This document shows positions 47,438 to 57,651 of a DNA stretch of 64,000 nt, piece by piece; position 1 is the first letter of the stretch, and each line of letters begins with the position of its first letter. The DNA comes from Poseidonocella sp. HB161398 (GTDB taxonomy: Bacteria; Pseudomonadota; Alphaproteobacteria; Rhodobacterales; Rhodobacteraceae). The translations under genes and the position numbers were made by a program. The notes under the pieces are model-generated. The model ran no database searches. It was not told the DNA's origin and saw only the letters and a program-made list of their open reading frames with translations. The stretch spans positions 1 to 64,000 of the forward strand of contig NZ_VATA01000034.1 in the NCBI RefSeq assembly GCF_005870025.1, in the 5' to 3' direction.

Positions 47438-47453
47438 GAAACTCCGGGGTTTC
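47438..47453. promoter_or_regulatory. Probable TetR-type operator
   Basis: GAAACTCCGGGGTTTC is a 16-bp near-perfect palindrome (14 of 16 bases symmetrical) in the 178-base region between the divergent adaptor and TetR genes, 53 bases before the adaptor start. Position, length and symmetry fit the self-regulated site of an AcrR-like repressor. Confidence 0.55.
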
Positions 47454-47563
47454 ATAAATGCGGAATCCCCCGCTTGGCAAGTCCGGGAACGATGATGCAG
47501 GTGCAGCGTTGACGGTCACGTTGCCGTGATGACGCGGGGAAGCGCAGAAGGGGTGCAGATGTG

Positions 47564-48190
47564 ATGGAGACCGGGATCCGGCGGCGGGGACGTCCTGCAG
47601 CGCTCGACCAGGACGAGCGCCGCGCGCTCGTGCTCGATGCGCTCGACCTGGCCTATCAGGAAGGCGGCGCCGCCGGGCTGACCATGCAGGCGGTGGCGCG
47701 GCGCGCGGGCATGTCCAAGCGCACGCTCTACAGCATCTTCGAGGATCGCGGCGCGCTCTTCAGCGCGTATTTCGACCGGGTCGGCTGCAACTTCATCCGC
47801 GACCTGCCGCCCTGCGCCGCCACCCGCCCGCTGGCCGAGCGGCTGACCTTGGTGATCGAGCCGCGCGAGGAATGCCCGACCGCGCTGCCGCTGGAGATCT
47901 TCCGCTGCATCATCGCCGAGGCGCCCCTGCGGCCGGAGATGGCGCGCGAATTCACCCGCAAGCTGCGCCAGAGGGCGCTGGGGATCATGCAGGCCGAGCT
48001 GGGACGGGCGGTCATGCTGGGCGAGATCCGCGCGGTCGATACCGGGCTGGTCGCGGAGATCCTGCTGGACATGATGCACCAGAACCTGGTCGTCCAGCTG
48101 ATGGACCCGTCGGCGGCGCAGAGCCTCGAAGACCGGCAGCGCCGCTTCCAGACGGCGCTGCGGATCGCGCTGGACGGGCTCGGGCGCTGA
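47564..48190 (+). CDS. TetR/AcrR-family repressor of the efflux operon
   Basis: The 208-residue protein has a TetR DNA-binding domain (AGLTMQAVARRAGMSKRTLYSIFEDRGALF at about residues 38-66) and an all-helical ligand domain with a TetR_C-like pattern (FRCIIAEAPLRPEMAREF). Its divergent placement next to the adaptor gene is the standard arrangement of a local efflux repressor. GTG at 47561 directly precedes the ATG at 47564; the latter is used. It converges with the RTX protease gene, 19 bases apart, with no hairpin seen between. Confidence 0.9.
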   Translation: METGIRRRGRPAALDQDERRALVLDALDLAYQEGGAAGLTMQAVARRAGMSKRTLYSIFEDRGALFSAYFDRVGCNFIRDLPPCAATRPLAERLTLVIEPREECPTALPLEIFRCIIAEAPLRPEMAREFTRKLRQRALGIMQAELGRAVMLGEIRAVDTGLVAEILLDMMHQNLVVQLMDPSAAQSLEDRQRRFQTALRIALDGLGR

Positions 48191-48209
48191 GCCCGCCCAG
48201 CCGGGGGGA

Positions 48210-51200
48210 TCACACCAGAAGCGTCAGGTGGTCCCCGTCCCAGGAGAGCTGGTCGAGCCCGATCTCGCTGCGCCAGAGAACGATCTCGCCCTTCCAGCCG
48301 TCCTCGGCATCGGCGAAGCGCAGGATCGAATTGCCGTCCGCGACGCGCAGGCCGAGGAAATCCGCCGCCTCCGCCGCGACCGCGACCAGGTCGCCTTCGC
48401 CCAGATGGTTCAGGTGCCGGCGGCCGAGCCCGGCGCCGTCGGCGGCGAAGTCGAACGCATCCGCCCCCGCCGTGCCGGATTGCAGCGCCTTGGCCGCCTC
48501 CGCGCTTTCCGCCGCGGCCTGGCTGGCCGCGATGATGCATGTCGTGCCGTCCCATGAGATCTCGGATGGGTCCAGCGAATAGCCCTTGATGGTGATCTCG
48601 CTATTTCTTGCGGTGCCGAATTTCAGGATCGTGTCGCGTCCGGCAAGCACGATCTCCAGCGGCGTGTCGGCGCCGGTTTCGGTGGCGACCTCGATCCGGT
48701 CGCCCAGATCGAAGCCGCGGATCTCGTCGCGGCCGAAGCCCAGCTCCAGGACGGCGACATGGGTGCCCACGGCCGGGGAGAGCAGGCTCTCCGGCGTCGG
48801 CGCGGTGCTCTCCCCGGTATCGCCGGGCGCCTCGCCCGGCGTGTAGCCGAACACCGCCTCGATCGAGCTTGCGGCGGAGGCCGCGAAATCCAGCGCCGCG
48901 CGGCCGAGCGCGCCGGTCATCTTCAGGATGTCGGTGCCGCGCAGCCCGTCGACATAGACGAGGAGCGTGTCGGCCGCGTCCTGCGGGATCTCCATGCGCA
49001 GCCCGTAGTCGTTCCAGGCGCCGTCGAGCCCGCCGGCCTTCGCCAGCGCGATCAGGCCCTTCATCTCGTCCGAGAGCCCGCCCGCATCGTCCCAGACGTC
49101 GATTTCATTGAGCTCGCCGCGGCGCTCCACCGGGGCGGCCAGCGCGGCGACCGCATGCAGGCCCCAGCCGTCCTCGATATTCTCCTGCAGGCTCTGCGCC
49201 AGGAAACCGCCATCGGCGGTGCTGCGGATGTCGGTCAGCCGCCCGCGGATGCAGATCGTCTCGACGGTCTCGTCGAAGACATAGGTCCGCGCCGCGTCGG
49301 TGACCGAGAAGGCGAACTTGTCGCGGGTGATCTGGTGGCGGAAGCGGAACGGATCGAAAAGCGTCGAGGGCGTGAAGTCCTGGATCAGCCCGCGCAGCCC
49401 GTCGAGCCGCGCCTGCAGCTCGTCGAGCACCGCGCCGTCCTCGGTGGCCAGATAGGCGGCGGCCTCGCGCGCGATCCCGCCTTCCAGCCGGATCACGTCG
49501 GTCTGGCGGGTGCCGTCGACCAGGATCTCCAGCCAGCCCGTGCCCGAGAGGTCGCTTTCGCCCAGCCGCAGCCCGGTATCGCCGGAGGAGCCGACCGCGC
49601 CGCCATCGGCCGCGATCGAGAGCAGCGCCTTCATCTCGTCGCTCAGCTCGCCATCCGCCTCATGGATGCGGATCGCGCGGGTCTTGTCGCGGGCGCCGTT
49701 GTCCATGTCGGCCAGCGCGGCGACATGGATGCCGAAGCCCTGGGCGATGTTCTCCGCCAGGCTCTGCCCGGCAAAGCCCGCCAGGTCGGCGGTATCCGCC
49801 AGCCGCCCGGTCAGGCCGATCTTGGTCACGCTGTCATCGACGATCACGGTCGTCGCCTGGTTCGACAGGTTCAGGCTCTGCTGCGGGCGCCGCACCTCGT
49901 AGATGCGCAGCGTCGGGTCATAGCCGTCGCCGAGCTCGAAATTCAGGTATTTCAGCGCATCGCCCGCCAGAACCGGCGCGGCCGGGGCGGCGGCCTGCGG
50001 GAAGAGCAGGTCGAGATCGTTGGCCGCCGAGCCGAGATAGCCGAGCGCCTGCGCCGCCCGCGTGCCGGTGAGGGTCAGGATGTCGGTGGTCTCGAGCCCG
50101 TCGATGAAGATGTCGAGCGTGGCATCCCCGGCGCTCCAGTCGCCCAGGCGCAGGTTCAGGTCGCGGGCGCTGCCCGCGTCGCCGCCGGCATCGGCGATGC
50201 TCAGCAGCGCGCGGAACTCGGCGGAGAGCCCGCCGGCGCCGTCGCCGATCATCAGCTCGCGCGCCGCGGCAACGGTGTCGCCGGGCAGGAGCCCCGCCGC
50301 GACGTGCAACCCGTAGCCCGCCTCGATCGCCGCCCGGGCGCCGAGCGCGGCATAGCCGGCCGCGGAGACATCCGTCGCGTCATAGAGCGTGCCGCCGACG
50401 CGGAACCAGTCGGTGGCCTCGCCCAGCTCGTAGGCGCGCCCGGCATCCAGCAGCCCGAGCGAGAAATAGGGGCGGGTGACGGCCAGCGCATTGGCATAGG
50501 GGTCGCTGCGCGTGGCCGGGCGGAAATCCTCGATCAGCGCGCCGAGCCGGTCGAGCTCGGCCTGGTACTCGGCAAAGACCGTGTCCGCGGCGGTATTGGC
50601 GATCCCGACATGGGCGAAGGCCGTCTTGGCGATCTCGCCCTCGAAGCGCAGGATGTCGGTATGGCTGCGGCCGTCGACCAGCACTTCGAGAAGCCCGTCG
50701 CCGGTCATGTCGAAGGCGCCGAGGCGCAGGCCGTAATCCGTGGCCGAGCCGACCGCGCCGCCGCCCGCCGCGATCGAGAGCAGCACCTTCATCCCGGCGG
50801 AGAGATCGCCCTCGGCGTCGAGCAGCTGGATCAGGCTGCCCTTGCCGCGGCCGGTCGCGGTCAGGTCGGCATAGGCCGCGAGATGGATGCCGAGCTTGGC
50901 GGCGATGTTCTCGCCCAGGCTCTGCGCGTGGAAGCTGCCCGCGCCGGTGGCGGTCAGCGAGGTCAGCGTGCCCGAGACCTTCAGCGTCGCGATGCTGTCG
51001 TCGATCAGGACGGTGGAGGCGGTCGAGGCGACATTGACCGAGACCTGGATCTGCCCTTCCTCGATGCCGTAGATCCGGTCGAGCGGGTCGTAGCCGCTGC
51101 CGAGGCCGAAATTCAGGTAGGCCTCGGAAGGGTCGGCGAAGAAGGTGCCGCTGTCGGGCAGGGCGGCGCTGCCGCCGCCGCCGGTGATGGCGGGCACGTC

Positions 51201-52781
51201 GAAGAGGTAGAGGTCGTTGCCGCCATTGCCGATCAGCAGGTCGTTGCCGCCGAGCCCGGTCAGCACGTCGTCGCCCGCGGTGCCGGTCAGCGTGTCGCTG
51301 CCCGCGGTGCCGGTGAACTCGGTCGTGGGCTCCGGCACCGGCACCGGCGCGGGCTCCGGATCGGGATCGGGCGAGGGATCGGGGGTCGGCGCCGGGCTGC
51401 TGCCGGTCGCGTCATAGCGGATCAGCCCGCTGCCGAAGCTCAGCGCATCGGCGTCCCAGGCCGTGCCGACGAGGCAGACCGAGGCGGCGCCGCTGGCGGA
51501 GGAGAGGAAATCGAGGAAGAGGTCCGCGCCGACCTGGCGGTACCCGGCATAGCAGGAGGCCGCGTCCTCGGCGCCGGTCAGCACTTCCAGCCGGTCGCCG
51601 AGCGAGAAGTCCAGTACCGTGTCGGTGCCGCCCTCGCCGGCCGAGAGGTCGAGCCGGAAGAGGTCGTCGCCGCTGCCGCCCGAGAGCGTGTCGTTCCCGG
51701 CCCCGCCGGCCAGCGTGTCGTCGCCCGCTCCGCCGGAGATCGCGTCATGGCCCGCGCCGCTGGCCAGCAGGTTGGCAAGCGCATTGCCGGTGATCGTGTC
51801 ATTGCCCGCGCCGGTGACGGCATTCTCGATATCCGAGAAGGTGTCGATCACCAGGTTGCCGCGCCGCCCGCCGATATCCGAGACGCCGCCGCGCGCCAGG
51901 TTGATCCGGCTCGCCCCGGCCTGGTCGCTGACATCCAGCGTGTCGGTGCCCTCGCTGTCGTAGATCGTCGCCGCCCAGCCCGAGCCGAGCTTGGACGACA
52001 GCTGCGCCAGCGTGCCGGTGACATTGGTATTGGCGCCATAGGTCGAGTCGCCGGCATTCACTGTGACATTGGCGCCGTAGATGTTGCGGATCGCGATGAT
52101 GTCCGCGGCCATCAGCGTCGCGGCATAGGCGCGGTCGGCATTGACATCCGGGTTCTCGACCTGGTCGAAATAGGACATGACCGTCGCCTGCCAGCTGTCA
52201 TTGGCGAAGACGCGGTCGGAAAGCTGCGCCGAGCCGTTGTAGCGCCCGGCATGGCCGAGCCCGAGCGAATGGCCGATCTCGTGCAGGAAGGTCTGGTAGG
52301 TATAGGCGTCGCCGCAGATATCGTCCCAGTCGGCGCCGATATTGATGCTCATCTGGGTGACGACGCCGTTGCCGTCCCAGCTGCCCGAGGCATAGGCGCT
52401 GCCGGCGACTGCGTCGTCCATGATGATATTCGCGGCGGTGCTGCTGGTGGTCTCCTGGAAGGTGATGCCCGAGACCTCGCTCCAGGCTTTCAGCGCGTCG
52501 CGGGCGAAGACCTTGAACTTGGAGTTCAGCCCCGAGAGCTTCACCATCAGCGTGCCGCCGGCGACGGTGTCGAAGTTGTGCGCGGAATAGCCGTTCGACT
52601 GCCAGTAGCCGCTCTCGAGGAAGTCGGCGACCTGCGACGGGCTGTAGGTCGGCAGCGCCGCCGAGAGGGTCATTGCGCCGCCGGTGCCCGCCGCGGATAC
52701 CTCGGACTGGGCGCCGGCATCGGCACCGTCGAAGCTGCAATCGCCTGCCACGACCCGGACCGAGCTGCAGATATCGCACAT
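48210..52781 (-). CDS. M10 (serralysin-like) RTX metalloprotease with four-fold C-terminal repeat
   Basis: The 1523-residue protein starts with a Cys-rich segment (MCDICSS...GDC) and lacks a classical signal peptide. The zinc site HEIGHSLGLGH is at residues 167-177 and the Met-turn VMSYFDQ at 201-207, as in M10 peptidases. RTX calcium repeats (GGAGDDTL, GGSGDDLF) lie at 323-374 and again at 489-525, separated by a Pro/Asp linker (461-486). Residues 553-1312 hold four copies of an unfamiliar module. Two short beta-rich domains end the chain. Secretion by a type I system is expected, but no exporter genes are nearby. The family is usually 450-700 residues, so this is greatly extended. Confidence 0.85.
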   Translation of the reverse strand: MCDICSSVRVVAGDCSFDGADAGAQSEVSAAGTGGAMTLSAALPTYSPSQVADFLESGYWQSNGYSAHNFDTVAGGTLMVKLSGLNSKFKVFARDALKAWSEVSGITFQETTSSTAANIIMDDAVAGSAYASGSWDGNGVVTQMSINIGADWDDICGDAYTYQTFLHEIGHSLGLGHAGRYNGSAQLSDRVFANDSWQATVMSYFDQVENPDVNADRAYAATLMAADIIAIRNIYGANVTVNAGDSTYGANTNVTGTLAQLSSKLGSGWAATIYDSEGTDTLDVSDQAGASRINLARGGVSDIGGRRGNLVIDTFSDIENAVTGAGNDTITGNALANLLASGAGHDAISGGAGDDTLAGGAGNDTLSGGSGDDLFRLDLSAGEGGTDTVLDFSLGDRLEVLTGAEDAASCYAGYRQVGADLFLDFLSSASGAASVCLVGTAWDADALSFGSGLIRYDATGSSPAPTPDPSPDPDPEPAPVPVPEPTTEFTGTAGSDTLTGTAGDDVLTGLGGNDLLIGNGGNDLYLFDVPAITGGGGSAALPDSGTFFADPSEAYLNFGLGSGYDPLDRIYGIEEGQIQVSVNVASTASTVLIDDSIATLKVSGTLTSLTATGAGSFHAQSLGENIAAKLGIHLAAYADLTATGRGKGSLIQLLDAEGDLSAGMKVLLSIAAGGGAVGSATDYGLRLGAFDMTGDGLLEVLVDGRSHTDILRFEGEIAKTAFAHVGIANTAADTVFAEYQAELDRLGALIEDFRPATRSDPYANALAVTRPYFSLGLLDAGRAYELGEATDWFRVGGTLYDATDVSAAGYAALGARAAIEAGYGLHVAAGLLPGDTVAAARELMIGDGAGGLSAEFRALLSIADAGGDAGSARDLNLRLGDWSAGDATLDIFIDGLETTDILTLTGTRAAQALGYLGSAANDLDLLFPQAAAPAAPVLAGDALKYLNFELGDGYDPTLRIYEVRRPQQSLNLSNQATTVIVDDSVTKIGLTGRLADTADLAGFAGQSLAENIAQGFGIHVAALADMDNGARDKTRAIRIHEADGELSDEMKALLSIAADGGAVGSSGDTGLRLGESDLSGTGWLEILVDGTRQTDVIRLEGGIAREAAAYLATEDGAVLDELQARLDGLRGLIQDFTPSTLFDPFRFRHQITRDKFAFSVTDAARTYVFDETVETICIRGRLTDIRSTADGGFLAQSLQENIEDGWGLHAVAALAAPVERRGELNEIDVWDDAGGLSDEMKGLIALAKAGGLDGAWNDYGLRMEIPQDAADTLLVYVDGLRGTDILKMTGALGRAALDFAASAASSIEAVFGYTPGEAPGDTGESTAPTPESLLSPAVGTHVAVLELGFGRDEIRGFDLGDRIEVATETGADTPLEIVLAGRDTILKFGTARNSEITIKGYSLDPSEISWDGTTCIIAASQAAAESAEAAKALQSGTAGADAFDFAADGAGLGRRHLNHLGEGDLVAVAAEAADFLGLRVADGNSILRFADAEDGWKGEIVLWRSEIGLDQLSWDGDHLTLLV
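48846..51125 (-). repeat. Four homologous protein modules, arranged A-B-A-B, inside the RTX protease
   Basis: Modules cover roughly residues 553-757, 758-928, 944-1140 and 1141-1312. The A modules start YLNFGLGSGYDPLDRIY and YLNFELGDGYDPTLRIY. All four share an AQSL.ENI or similar helix with GIH/GLH, then D..G.LS.EM(K)xLLSIA..GG..GS, LRLG, and a closing VDG...TDIL..TG strand. A1 and A2 are more alike than A and B, so a two-module unit was duplicated. I do not recognise the module. Confidence 0.75.
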
Positions 52782-53205
52782 GGCAGAGACCTCCGCGTTG
52801 CGGCCCGGACCGTCCGGGGCCGTTCGGCCGCCCGGTGCCCCCGGTGCGGCTTGCGCAGAAGCTAGAAAACGCAGGCGGCTTAACCAACGAAAGCGTGTCT
52901 TGCATTGTCAACGGGCGCTGGCGGAAGGGTTTTCTCGGGTTCCGCCGAAGGCTGGTCCGGGGCGGTTTTTACCCTGCCTTTCTTCCGCCGCAATTGCGCC
53001 CGAATCGCGGCCGGTTTTGCCATGATCCTGCCGCATCTTCTCCCGGAAAAAGGCGGATTTGCAGAGGCTTGGAAGGCGGTCCGGGGCAGGGGACGCGGCC
53101 CCCGCCGGTGGCGGAAAGACCGGGTCGGGGCGGGAAATGGCGCGGGGGCGTCCCCGGGAAATGCAGCTGCGCCATTTCCCGGATACGGGGCGGGCGAAAC
53201 GGTTT
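52782..53205. other. Region between the LysR and RTX protease genes
   Basis: No gene is supported in these 424 bases, which lie upstream of the protease on the minus strand. A -35-like TTGACA (minus strand, 52906-52911) lacks a good -10. Close to the LysR stop are two left arms (53131-53143 and 53154-53163) that compete for one right arm (53169-53182), listed separately. Confidence 0.4.
53131..53182 (-). promoter_or_regulatory. Mutually exclusive stem-loops downstream of the LysR gene
   Basis: GCGCCATTTCCCG (53169-53181) can pair perfectly over 13 bp with 53131-53143. Alternatively, CATTTCCCGG (53173-53182) pairs over 10 bp with 53154-53163 (9-base loop). Only one can form at a time. They lie 24-75 bases after the LysR stop on the minus strand, about 350 bases before the protease start. 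They may be a 3'-end structure or an attenuator-like switch. Confidence 0.45.
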
Positions 53206-54093
53206 CTAGGGGCTGCGCAGCCAGCCGCCCGCAGCGGCGACGCCGGAGCGGATGAACTCCACCACCGCCTGCACCCGGTGGATGGCGCGCTGGCTCTCGT
53301 GATAGGCCAGCCAGTAGGAGCGGGTGACGGTCAGCTCCGGCAGGACCCGCGCCAGCGCCGGGTCGCCGCCGACGACGAAGTCATGCAGGACGCCGATCCC
53401 GGCGCCGCCGCGCACCGCCTCGAGCTGGCCGAAGGCGGTGGAGATCGCGATGGTCGGCCGGGTTTCGCCGAAGAACTCGGTGACGTAGTCGAGCCCCGGC
53501 GCCGAGACCAGATCCTCCACATTGCCGACCAGCCGGTGGCCGCGCAGCGCCTCGCGCGTGGCGGGCGTTCCGGCGGCGGCCAGGTAGCGGTGCGAGGCGT
53601 AGAGCCCCAGCGTGTAGTCGGTGAGCTTCGCGGCGACCGCGCGGCCGCGCTCGGGCCGGCCGACGAGGATGGCGACATCCGCCTCGCGCTGCGACAGCGA
53701 GAAGGCGCGCGGGACCGGCACCAGCTCAACCCGCAATTCCGGATGGCGCCGCGCCAGGATGCCCAGCCGCGGGGCGAGGAACTGCACCCCGAACCCGTCC
53801 GGCGCGCCGATCCGGACCGTGCCCGAGAGCTTCGCCTCGCGGCCGCGGAACAGCGCCTCGCCCTCCTGCATCGCGGTCTCGGCCCGCTCCAGCCGCGCCA
53901 TCAGCGACTGGCCCTCCTCGGTCAGCGCGCAGCCCTGCGGCCCGCGCAGCATCAGCGTCGCCTGCAGGTCGCGCTCCAGATGCGTCAGCCGCCGCGACAG
54001 CGTCGCCTGGTTCACCCCCAGCCGCTTCGCCGCCCCCAGAAGCTGCCCCTCCCGCGCCACGGTCAGGAACATCCGCGCGTCTTCCCAGTCCAT
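53206..54093 (-). CDS. LysR-family regulator, divergent from mmsA
   Basis: The 295-residue protein has the LysR helix-turn-helix ([37 protein letters not shown]) and an effector domain starting [20 protein letters not shown]. This subgroup is the single-gene type with a short N-terminus. I choose the ATG at 54093 because GGAGGG lies four to five bases upstream; ATGs at 54105 and 54120 are also in frame. A perfect dyad overlaps the start region (54105-54122). Regulation of the divergent mmsA gene and autoregulation are likely. Confidence 0.85.
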   Translation of the reverse strand: MDWEDARMFLTVAREGQLLGAAKRLGVNQATLSRRLTHLERDLQATLMLRGPQGCALTEEGQSLMARLERAETAMQEGEALFRGREAKLSGTVRIGAPDGFGVQFLAPRLGILARRHPELRVELVPVPRAFSLSQREADVAILVGRPERGRAVAAKLTDYTLGLYASHRYLAAAGTPATREALRGHRLVGNVEDLVSAPGLDYVTEFFGETRPTIAISTAFGQLEAVRGGAGIGVLHDFVVGGDPALARVLPELTVTRSYWLAYHESQRAIHRVQAVVEFIRSGVAAAGGWLRSP

Positions 54094-54104
54094 CCGGCCC
54101 TCCA

Positions 54105-54122
54105 TTATGCAAATATGCATAA
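54105..54122. promoter_or_regulatory. Probable LysR operator
   Basis: TTATGCA-AATA-TGCATAA is a perfect inverted repeat (7-bp arms, 4-bp spacer), AT-rich in GC-rich DNA. A second half-site TATGCAAA recurs at 54156-54163, 50 bases from the first (54106-54113). This primary-plus-secondary layout between divergent genes is typical of LysR-type control. Confidence 0.55.
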
Positions 54123-54220
54123 CCGTTTTCCGATCTTTGCCGTTTCCTTTGCGGATATGCAAACGTAGATCCGGGGCAGCCTCGCAAGAGACACGACAGA
54201 CACAGGAAGGGAGTGAGCTC

Positions 54221-55723
<1,503 letters not shown>

Positions 55724-55757
55724 CCCCGACTCTCCCTTCGCCGGGCGCACCTCCTCC

Positions 55758-56612
55758 CTAGCGCGCGGCGGATAACTCGGCGCCGTTCCCCTCCCCGGGA
55801 ACGGCGCCTTTTTGCGGCCGGGGCAGGGGGGCAGGCTGCCAGCCTTCCGCGGCCTGCCGCCAGTCCGAGCGCCCGACCGGCGCGAAGCCGCCCCGCTGCG
55901 CCGCCCAGGTGATGACCGAGAGCCGCCCGCCGGCATGCTCGATCTGGTTGAAGGTGTTGGGTTCGTCATGCCTGAGCCGCGTCGAGAGCACGGTTCCGGC
56001 CTGCACGAAGAGCAGCCCCGGCGCCGCGCGGAACGGCTCGGCCGAGGCCATGTGGAGATGCCCCGACAGCACCAGATCCGCGCCCGAGCGCGCCAGCGCG
56101 TCCAGCGTCTCGTCGGCGCCGCGCATCAGCCGCTTCTCTGTTTCCGGCCCGTGCTGCAGCGGATGGTGCAGCACCGCGACCTTGAGCGCGCTGTCATCGC
56201 CGGCCAGCCGCGCCGACAGCCGCCGCAGCCGCGTCTCGCCGATCCGTCCGCGCTGCCAGGAGAAGCGGTTGACCGTGTTCACCCCGGCCACCACCAGCCC
56301 GGGCGCGCGGTGGACCGGCTCCAGATCGTGGCAGATATGGCGGCGGTAGCGGCCGAAGGGGCGCAGGAAGCGCACCCAGAGATTGTCGAGTGGCGTGTCG
56401 TGATTGCCCGGCACGCAGAGCTGCGGCCCCGGCAGATGGTCGAGGAAGGCGCGGGCGGCGCGGAACTGGCCATGGCGCGCGCGCTGGGTCAGGTCGCCCG
56501 AGACGACCAGCAGATCGGGCGCCAGCGCATGGATCGCGCGCGCCAGGGGCGCCTCCAGCCCGGGATCGACGCGTCCGTAGTGGAGATCGGAGATATGGAC
56601 GATCCGGGTCAT
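55758..56612 (-). CDS. Metallophosphoesterase (calcineurin-like)
   Basis: The 284-residue protein has the complete set of phosphoesterase motifs: HISDLHYG (residues 6-13), VVSGDLTQRA, PGNHDTP, a VLHHPL His and SGHLHMA. These form the two-metal site of the YfcE/CpdA/UDP-sugar-hydrolase superfamily. The substrate (cyclic nucleotide, lipid or nucleotide sugar) is unknown. It overlaps the lipid kinase gene upstream by 4 bases, so the two act together or are at least co-translated. Its last codons are formed by the terminator of the convergent mmsA gene, giving a tail (QKGAVPGEGNGAELSAAR) that may not be functional. Confidence 0.88.
   Translation of the reverse strand: MTRIVHISDLHYGRVDPGLEAPLARAIHALAPDLLVVSGDLTQRARHGQFRAARAFLDHLPGPQLCVPGNHDTPLDNLWVRFLRPFGRYRRHICHDLEPVHRAPGLVVAGVNTVNRFSWQRGRIGETRLRRLSARLAGDDSALKVAVLHHPLQHGPETEKRLMRGADETLDALARSGADLVLSGHLHMASAEPFRAAPGLLFVQAGTVLSTRLRHDEPNTFNQIEHAGGRLSVITWAAQRGGFAPVGRSDWRQAAEGWQPAPLPRPQKGAVPGEGNGAELSAAR
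55779..55813 (+). terminator. Intrinsic terminator of mmsA, inside the convergent gene's 3' end
   Basis: GGCGCCGTTCCC (55779-55790), 6-base loop, GGGAACGGCGCC (55797-55808) and a TTTTT run (55809-55813) form a textbook terminator 55 bases after the mmsA stop. It lies wholly within the last codons of the metallophosphoesterase gene on the other strand. Confidence 0.9.
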
Positions 56613-57568
56613 GCGTCCCCGGTCTGCGGCAGCCGGATCGTCAGGGGCGCCTCGGACATGCGGAATTCGAAGGGCGAGGGGGCCAGCCCCTTCTCGCCGT
56701 CATAGGCCAGCAGCGTCTTCTTCTTGGCCGCGTTCACGGTCAGGCTTTCCGCCGCGATGAAGTCGTAGTCGCGCCCCTCCACAGCCGTCTGGGTGCAGAG
56801 CCGGAAGGCGGTGCGGAACAGGTCCGCCCGCGTCCGTCCGCGCCCGATCAGCACCGCGAAGGCGTCCCGGCTGATCGCCTCCGCGCCTTCCAGCCCGAAG
56901 GTCTCCAGCTGGTAGGCCGAGCGCGAGACGAAAAGCAGCGGCGTGCGCGCCTCGAATTGCGTGCCGTCGGCGTCGATCTGCAGATGCATCGGCCGCTGGA
57001 ATTTCAGGAAGGTCCGCGCCAGCGACCAGTGCGCCATGATCCGGCGGCGGCCGTAGCGGGCATAGACGCTCTCGCGCTGCTTCAGCACGGCCGGGTAGAT
57101 GCCCAGCGAGGCGTTGTTGAGGAAGACCGTGCCATTGACCTGTCCGACCCGGATCGGATGCGGGCGGGCGTCGAGGATGCCCTGCGCCGCTCCGGCCGGA
57201 TCCTCGTCGAGCCCCAGCCCGCGGGCGAAGTAGTTGAACGTTCCGAGCGGCAGCACCGAGAAGGCCGCGGGCTTTCCCAGCATGGCCCCCGCCACCGCCA
57301 TCGCCGTGCCGTCGCCGCCGGCCGCCACCACCGTGTCGGCGCCGTCGGACAGCGCCTGCTCCACCACGTCGGAAACCGGCTGATTCTTCTTCGGCGCCCA
57401 GTGGTAGAGCTGGGCGCGGTCGCGGCCGAACACCTCCATGGCGCGGGTCACCGCCTCGCGGTCGCGGACATTGGTGCCGGATTTTCGGTTCATCACCACC
57501 GCGATGCGCTGCGGCTCTGCCGCGCCCGCCGGGATCGGCTCTTCGAGGGCCAGGGTCTGGTCGGTCAT
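56609..57568 (-). CDS. Diacylglycerol kinase-family lipid kinase
   Basis: The 319-residue protein has the catalytic DAGK fold: IAVVMNRKSGTN at residues 22-33, the nucleotide-binding GGDGT box in VVAAGGDGTAMAVAGAML, LPLGTFNYFARGLGL and the C-terminal beta domain (FNNASLGIYP-like FLNNASLGIYP). It phosphorylates diacylglycerol, sphingoid or another lipid alcohol. The ATG at 57568 is chosen from domain start; the frame is open upstream. It is followed by the metallophosphoesterase (4-base overlap) and preceded, after 83 bases, by the GST-like gene, all in one direction. Confidence 0.85.
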   Translation of the reverse strand: MTDQTLALEEPIPAGAAEPQRIAVVMNRKSGTNVRDREAVTRAMEVFGRDRAQLYHWAPKKNQPVSDVVEQALSDGADTVVAAGGDGTAMAVAGAMLGKPAAFSVLPLGTFNYFARGLGLDEDPAGAAQGILDARPHPIRVGQVNGTVFLNNASLGIYPAVLKQRESVYARYGRRRIMAHWSLARTFLKFQRPMHLQIDADGTQFEARTPLLFVSRSAYQLETFGLEGAEAISRDAFAVLIGRGRTRADLFRTAFRLCTQTAVEGRDYDFIAAESLTVNAAKKKTLLAYDGEKGLAPSPFEFRMSEAPLTIRLPQTGDA

Positions 57569-57651
57569 CGCATGCCTCGCGGTTTGCTGTCCGCCCGACA
57601 ACGCGCCATGGCGCGGAATCGTTTCCACGCAGGCGCGATTTCTTTCCCGGC

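Noticed and set aside
48759-52865. A 1368-codon open frame opposite the RTX protease
   Set aside because: It mirrors the repeats of the protease and has no motif of its own. It is an antisense by-product of the GC-rich repeat coding.
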